Source: Paracoccaceae bacterium
GTDB taxonomy: Bacteria > Pseudomonadota > Alphaproteobacteria > Rhodobacterales > Rhodobacteraceae
Length of the DNA stretch: 8,039 nucleotides
Assembly (NCBI GenBank): GCA_006227805.1
Contig: SBFT01000206.1
Span: forward strand, 1 to 8,039
Reading direction: 5' to 3'
Position 1 is the stretch's first letter, and every line of letters begins with the position of its first letter. Below, one piece after another: positions 5,008 through 8,039 of this stretch. The position numbers and the translations under genes are program-made. The notes beneath the pieces were generated by a model. That model saw only the letters and a list, made by a program, of their open reading frames with translations, did not search any database and was not told the DNA's origin.

Positions 5008-5340
5008 TCACTCGATCTCGATGCTCTGGCGCAGGGCGCCGGTGTCGCGGTCGTAGATCAGGATGCGGTCGTCCGTGGTGACGATGGCGAACCAGTCCGC
5101 GCCTTGCGTGAAGGCCTGCGCCTTCGTGCCATCGGGCAGGGCGATGCTGGCGGGCAGGGCGGGGGGGCGCCCCGAGAAACGCATGACAAGCAGGCCCGTG
5201 ATGACTAGAACCCCGCCAATCATCACCGCGGTCAAGACCGTCACCAGCCGGCGCAGAAAGCGCAGGTTCGCGGGTTCGGGCAGGTGAGCCGGATCGGAAG
5301 GGTCGGATTTGGAAGGGTCGGGTTTGGAAGGGTCGGACAT
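5008..5340 (-). CDS. DUF6476-type single-pass membrane protein
   Basis: This 110-residue protein has a hydrophilic N-terminus made of three near-identical pentapeptides (SDPSK, PDPSK, SDPSD, 2-16). A conserved PEPANLRFLRRLV (21-33) follows, then one membrane helix (about 33-54) and a soluble C-terminal domain (58-110). That domain reads like a single beta-propeller-type repeat, with GADWFAIVTTDDRILIYDRDTGALRQ at 80-105. Positive residues (R28, R30, R31) before the helix predict a cytoplasmic N-terminus and a periplasmic C-terminal domain. It matches my recollection of the DUF6476 family of Rhodobacterales, whose function is unknown. The start CAT (5338-5340) has GAGGGGA on the minus strand at 5356-5350. 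The long open frame upstream to 5691 is a GC artefact opposite rluD. Its start codon shares bases with that of the divergent rluD. Confidence 0.88.
   Translation of the reverse strand: MSDPSKPDPSKSDPSDPAHLPEPANLRFLRRLVTVLTAVMIGGVLVITGLLVMRFSGRPPALPASIALPDGTKAQAFTQGADWFAIVTTDDRILIYDRDTGALRQSIEIE
5296..5340 (+). repeat. Three tandem 15-bp units
   Basis: Units 5296-5310, 5311-5325 and 5326-5340 each begin GGAAGGGTCGG and differ only in the last four bases. On the minus strand they encode the SDPSK-type N-terminal repeats of the DUF6476-type protein. On the plus strand each has a GGAAGG Shine-Dalgarno-like core, and the third one serves rluD. Confidence 0.92.
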
Positions 5341-6367
5341 GGACGCAGGTCCCCTCAGCTTTGTCATCGCGGACGCGCCGCCGTCGCGCCTTGATAAGGC
5401 CTTGGCCCGCGATGTGCCAGACGAGGCGTCGCTGTCGCGCACGCGCCTGGCCCGCCTGATCGCCGAGGGCGCGGTGCGCGTCAACGGCCTGGTCGTGACC
5501 GACCCCAAGGACAGGGTCGCGGCGGGCGACCGGGTCGAGATCACCGTCGATGCGGCCGAGGACAGCCATATCGGGCCCCAGGACATCGCGCTGGACGTGG
5601 TCCACGAGGACGCCCACCTGATCGTCATCGACAAGCCCGCAGGCATGGTGGTGCATCCCGCGCCCGGCACGCCCGACGGCACGCTGGTCAACGCGCTGCT
5701 GCATCATTGCGGCGACAGCCTGTCCGGCGTGGGCGGCGTCAAGCGGCCGGGGATCGTGCATCGCATCGACAAGGACACGACCGGCCTTCTGGTCGTCGCC
5801 AAGTCGGACGCGGCCCATGCGGGCCTCGCCGCGCAGTTCGAGGCCCACAGCGTCGAGCGTCGCTACCAGGCCCTGGCCTACGGCGTGCCGGATGCCAGCG
5901 ACCCCCGCCTGCGCGGTATCCGTGGCACCAGTTTCGAGCCCGGCAACATCCTCAAGATCACCACGCAGCTGACCCGCCACAGGACCGACCGCCAGCGCCA
6001 GGCGGTCACCTTCACCGGCGGCCGCCACGCCGTGACGCGGGTGCGCGTGGCCGAGACCTTCGGCTCGCCCCCGGTCCTGGCGCTGGTCGAGTGCTGGCTG
6101 GAGACCGGGCGCACCCACCAGATCCGCGTGCACATGGCCCATGCCGGCCACGCCCTGGTCGGCGATCCGGTCTATGGCGGGCGGCGCAAGATCGCGGCCG
6201 CCGCCTTGCCCGAGGCCGCGCGCGCCGCCGTCGCGGCCTTTCCCCGTCAGGCCCTGCACGCCGCCACGCTTGGGTTCACCCATCCCGTGACGGGACAGCA
6301 GATGCGGTTCGAAAGCCCCTTGCCCGCGGACATGGCCGCCTTGCTGGACGATCTGCGCGCGCTGTAA
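5339..6367 (+). CDS. rluD: RluA-family 23S rRNA pseudouridine synthase, RluD-like
   Basis: This enzyme isomerises uridine to pseudouridine in rRNA. The RluD group modifies helix 69 of 23S rRNA. The 342 residues hold an N-terminal S4 RNA-binding domain (about 16-72, with SRTRLARLIAEGAVRVNG at 33-50). The catalytic domain then has IDKPAGMVVHP (97-107), the active-site HRIDKDTTGLLVVAK (141-155) with Asp144, GRTHQIRVHMAHAGHALVGDPVYG (257-280), and a terminal HAATLGFTHP block (307-316). ATG 5339 is chosen because GGAAGG (5326-5331) is 7 nt upstream and the S4 domain begins soon after. In-frame TTG codons at 5309 and 5324 each precede another repeat copy and are less likely. The divergent gene's CAT overlaps this ATG, so its promoter must lie inside that gene. 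The RluA subfamily is certain; RluD rather than RluC is inferred from the S4 layout. Confidence 0.93.
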   Translation: MDAGPLSFVIADAPPSRLDKALARDVPDEASLSRTRLARLIAEGAVRVNGLVVTDPKDRVAAGDRVEITVDAAEDSHIGPQDIALDVVHEDAHLIVIDKPAGMVVHPAPGTPDGTLVNALLHHCGDSLSGVGGVKRPGIVHRIDKDTTGLLVVAKSDAAHAGLAAQFEAHSVERRYQALAYGVPDASDPRLRGIRGTSFEPGNILKITTQLTRHRTDRQRQAVTFTGGRHAVTRVRVAETFGSPPVLALVECWLETGRTHQIRVHMAHAGHALVGDPVYGGRRKIAAAALPEAARAAVAAFPRQALHAATLGFTHPVTGQQMRFESPLPADMAALLDDLRAL

Positions 6368-6407
6368 CACGGCCGCACATGGGCGTGAGCGCGCTGTCAC
6401 ACCTCTT

Positions 6408-6426
6408 ACTTAACCGGACGTTAAGT
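6408..6426 (+). promoter_or_regulatory. CtrA-like palindrome upstream of rpoH
   Basis: ACTTAAC (6408-6414), CGGAC and GTTAAGT (6420-6426) form a perfect 7-bp inverted repeat. Read as TTAA-N7-TTAA (6410-6424), it fits the binding site of the cell-cycle and motility regulator CtrA. In Rhodobacterales that site tends to be palindromic, TTAAC-N5-GTTAA. A second dyad, TTAAG-CC-CTTAA, lies at 6491-6502. Confidence 0.5.
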
Positions 6427-6456
6427 CCAATATCGCAATTATCGATGCGCCTGACA

Positions 6457-6485
6457 CTTGAAGGACAGGCTGGGCTGACACATAT
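6457..6485 (+). promoter_or_regulatory. sigma32-like promoter of rpoH
   Basis: CTTGAA (6457-6462) and CACATAT (6479-6485) are separated by 16 nt. They resemble the heat-shock consensus (CTTGAA, then CCCATnT), with one mismatch in the second box. The same bases give a mediocre sigma70 reading, TTGAAG-N17-CATATG. A start near 6492 leaves a leader of about 33 nt. Confidence 0.4.
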
Positions 6486-6524
6486 GTATGTTAAGCCCTT
6501 AAACATTGGGAGTGAGACAGGGAC

Positions 6525-7421
6525 ATGGCAAATTACGCGAATCTTCCGGCCCCCACACCCGAAGGCGGCCTGAACCGCTATCTGCAGGAAATCCGCAAGT
6601 TCCCGCTGCTGGAACCGGAAGAAGAATACATGCTGGCCAAGCGCTGGGTCGAGGATCAGGACCCCGAGGCCGCGCACAGGATGGTCACGTCGCACCTGCG
6701 CCTGGCGGCCAAGATCGCCATGGGCTATCGCGGCTATGGCCTGCCCCAGGCCGAGGTGATTTCCGAGGCGAATGTGGGCCTGATGCAGGCGGTGAAACGC
6801 TTCGACCCGGAAAAGGGTTTCAGGCTGGCCACCTACGCGATGTGGTGGATCCGCGCCTCGATCCAGGAATACATCCTGCGGTCCTGGAGCCTGGTGAAAC
6901 TGGGCACGACCAGCGCCCAGAAGAAGCTGTTCTTCAACCTGCGCAAGGCCAAGGCCAAGATCGGCGCGCTGGAGGAGGGCGACCTGCACCCCGACAACGT
7001 CCGGCAGATCGCCACCGACCTGGGCGTGACCGAGGACGAGGTCATCAGCATGAACCGGCGGATGTCGGGGGGCGATGCCTCGCTGAACGCCACGGTCGGC
7101 GTCGAAGGCGACGGCGCGATGCAGTGGCAGGACTGGCTGGAAGACGAAGACGCCGACCAGGCCGGCGCCTACGAGGAGCAGAACGAACTCGAGGCGCGCC
7201 GCGAACTCCTGGCGCTGGCGCTCGACGTGCTGAACGACCGCGAGAAGGACATCCTGACCCAGCGCCGCCTGGCCGACCAGCCGATGACGCTGGAGGACCT
7301 GAGCGCGCAATACGACGTCAGCCGCGAACGCATCCGCCAGATCGAGGTGCGCGCCTTCGAGAAGCTGCAAAAGCGTATGCGCGACCTGGCGAAGGAACGG
7401 GGCATGCTGACCTCGGCGTGA
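6525..7421 (+). CDS. rpoH: RNA polymerase heat-shock sigma factor RpoH (sigma32)
   Basis: This 298-residue group 3 sigma factor directs core RNA polymerase to heat-shock and oxidative-stress promoters. Region 1.2 (about 15-40) is followed by region 2, with SHLRLAAKIAMGY (56-68) for core binding and RLATYAMWWIRASIQEYILRSWS (100-122) for -10 recognition and melting. The RpoH box QKKLFFNLRK (132-141), specific to this family and linked to chaperone and FtsH control, is present. Region 4.2 has LEDLSAQYDVSRERIRQIE (256-274), the HTH that reads the -35. The MANYANLPAP start is typical of the Rhodobacterales protein. Shine-Dalgarno options are imperfect: AGGGA ends 1 nt before the ATG and GGGAG (6508-6512) is 12 nt away. 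It is monocistronic, bounded by an AT-rich control region and a strong terminator. Species of this order often carry a second rpoH, so RpoHI versus RpoHII is not settled here. Confidence 0.96.
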   Translation: MANYANLPAPTPEGGLNRYLQEIRKFPLLEPEEEYMLAKRWVEDQDPEAAHRMVTSHLRLAAKIAMGYRGYGLPQAEVISEANVGLMQAVKRFDPEKGFRLATYAMWWIRASIQEYILRSWSLVKLGTTSAQKKLFFNLRKAKAKIGALEEGDLHPDNVRQIATDLGVTEDEVISMNRRMSGGDASLNATVGVEGDGAMQWQDWLEDEDADQAGAYEEQNELEARRELLALALDVLNDREKDILTQRRLADQPMTLEDLSAQYDVSRERIRQIEVRAFEKLQKRMRDLAKERGMLTSA

Positions 7422-7451
7422 TCCGCCGCGCGGCACGGCGCATGACAAAAG

Positions 7452-7490
7452 AACGGCCCCGGACCCCAAGTCGGGGCCGTTTGCATTTTC
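7452..7490 (+). terminator. Intrinsic terminator of rpoH
   Basis: AACGGCCCCG (7452-7461) and CGGGGCCGTT (7472-7481) form a perfect 10-bp stem with a 10-nt loop. It is followed by a T-rich tail ending in TTTT (7486-7489), 30 bp after the rpoH stop. It is the only convincing rho-independent terminator in the window. On the minus strand the tail TTCTTTTG would also serve, though no minus-strand gene is seen to need it. Confidence 0.9.
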
Positions 7491-7508
7491 CCGGTTGATG
7501 TCTAGGCT
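7481..7508 (+). promoter_or_regulatory. Candidate promoter of the zinc-finger gene
   Basis: TTGCAT (7481-7486, the same -35 as at tRNA-His) and TAGGCT (7503-7508) are spaced by 16 nt. The -35 lies in the tail of the rpoH terminator, so termination and initiation are packed together. Confidence 0.42.
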
Positions 7509-7528
7509 GCGGGCAGGAGGATCGGCAC

Positions 7529-7798
7529 ATGGCTGGCGGATGGGCACGCGACGGCGCGGTGAGCGAACAGATCGAGGCTTCGATCTCGGACGAACTGGCG
7601 CGGATGAAGGCCGCGAAGCGCCCCGTGGGCGACAGCCTGACCCATTGCGCCGAATGCGAGGAAGAAATCCCCGAAGCCCGCCGCACGGCGATCCCGGGCG
7701 TCAAGCTCTGCATCGACTGCGCCTCCGAACGCGACGCGCGGCCCGTTCAGCGGGCTGGGATAAACCGGCGCGGATCGAAGGACAGCCAGTTGAAGTGA
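7529..7798 (+). CDS. DksA/TraR-type C4 zinc-finger protein
   Basis: This is a short (89-residue) member of the DksA/TraR zinc-finger family. DksA and TraR act in the RNA polymerase secondary channel. Residues 11-30 form a predicted helix (SEQIEASISDELARMKAAKR). A zinc knuckle follows, CAEC at 40-43 and CIDC at 61-64, giving Cx2C-x17-Cx2C with all four cysteines present. The linker between them (EEEIPEARRTAIPGVKL) matches the family wording. The basic tail is variable. The coiled-coil tip that carries the two acidic catalytic residues of DksA is missing because of the short length, so it resembles YbiI-like proteins whose role is not settled. GGAGG (7516-7520) sits 8 nt before the ATG. A longer frame on the same strand from 7495 is a GC artefact. 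Confidence 0.93.
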   Translation: MAGGWARDGAVSEQIEASISDELARMKAAKRPVGDSLTHCAECEEEIPEARRTAIPGVKLCIDCASERDARPVQRAGINRRGSKDSQLK

Positions 7799-7854
7799 TG
7801 CGCGGCGCGCCGGAATGGGTTAGGGTTTGCGCAAGTGACAGGACCGGGTGAGCG

Positions 7855-8039
7855 ATGAACGACGAAGACAAGGTGCAGGGCCGTATCCATGGCGAACAGC
7901 CCCACGTGGCGAAGGATCACCTGGGGATGCGCCTTCTCTACATGGTCCTGATCGCGCTGATGATCTCGATCGCGCAGACGGTTCTGACGGTGGCGACCGT
8001 GATCCAGTTCGTCATCATGCTGGTCAACAACCGCCAGCC
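7855..8039 (+). CDS. DUF4389-type membrane protein, 5' part
   Basis: The first 61 codons are present and the gene runs off the window. A charged N-terminus (1-23) leads into a hydrophobic segment of about 30 residues (27-57, MRLLYMVLIALM then VATVIQFVIML). The pattern RLLYM...QTVLT..TVIQFVIMLVNNR is that of DUF4389 proteins, small inner-membrane proteins of unknown function. The ATG at 7855 is preceded by GGGTGAG (7846-7852), a weak ribosome site. It begins 56 bp after the zinc-finger gene on the same strand, and TAGGGT at 7821-7826 may be its own -10. The family call is moderate because the C-terminal half is missing. Confidence 0.75.
   Translation, partial: MNDEDKVQGRIHGEQPHVAKDHLGMRLLYMVLIALMISIAQTVLTVATVIQFVIMLVNNRQ

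Noticed and set aside
4928..6400. 490-codon open frame on the minus strand opposite rluD and through the tRNA
   Set aside because: It is a shadow of rluD, crosses the DUF6476-type gene out of frame and begins inside the tRNA.
1..8039. A novel defence, biosynthetic or mobile system
   Set aside because: All recognisable genes are housekeeping or stress genes in a coherent chromosomal order with uniform composition. Nothing suggests an accessory system.

Overview
The window is chromosomal, very GC-rich DNA from an alphaproteobacterium of the Rhodobacterales, most likely Paracoccus or a close relative. This placement rests on the gene order, protein wording typical of the order (DUF6324-, DUF6476- and MmcB-like proteins), a non-canonical alphaproteobacterial tRNA-His, a GTTC-N7-GTTC SOS box, and -10 elements of the TAGGnT type. 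It is inference from memory, not from a search. I see no mobile element, phage, CRISPR array or toxin-antitoxin system. The window is housekeeping and stress-response DNA, and the interest lies in regulatory details.

Region 1 (1-2955, + strand) is a riboflavin operon ending in nusB: ribE (riboflavin synthase), a fused ribB whose GTP cyclohydrolase II half has lost its zinc and catalytic motifs (RibBX type), ribH (lumazine synthase) and nusB. The last three genes are tightly spaced: ribB and ribH are 4 nt apart, and ribH and nusB overlap in ATGA. RibB supplies 3,4-dihydroxy-2-butanone 4-phosphate, RibH condenses it to lumazine and RibE dismutates lumazine to riboflavin. Cyclohydrolase activity must come from a gene outside the window.

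Region 2 (3050-4245) starts with a 101-aa two-helix membrane protein. It is followed by a gap of about 270 bp that folds into a long closed rod with the size and shape of 6S RNA. Next is mmcB, a PD-(D/E)xK-like DNA repair protein, with a perfect alphaproteobacterial LexA box between its -35 and -10 and an apparently leaderless start. A convergent 62-aa DUF6324-type gene overlaps the mmcB tail by 11 bp.

Region 3 (4338-6367) holds a GNAT acetyltransferase, tRNA-His(GUG) with its own promoter, a minus-strand DUF6476-type membrane protein and a divergent RluD-like pseudouridine synthase. The last two share bases of their start codons (CATG), and a 15-bp triplicate encodes one protein's N-terminus while carrying the other gene's Shine-Dalgarno.

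Region 4 (6368-8039) has an AT-rich regulatory region with a CtrA-like palindrome and a sigma32-like promoter, then rpoH (heat-shock sigma factor) and a strong intrinsic terminator. It ends with a C4 zinc-finger protein of the DksA/TraR type and the 5' part of a DUF4389-type membrane protein cut by the window end.
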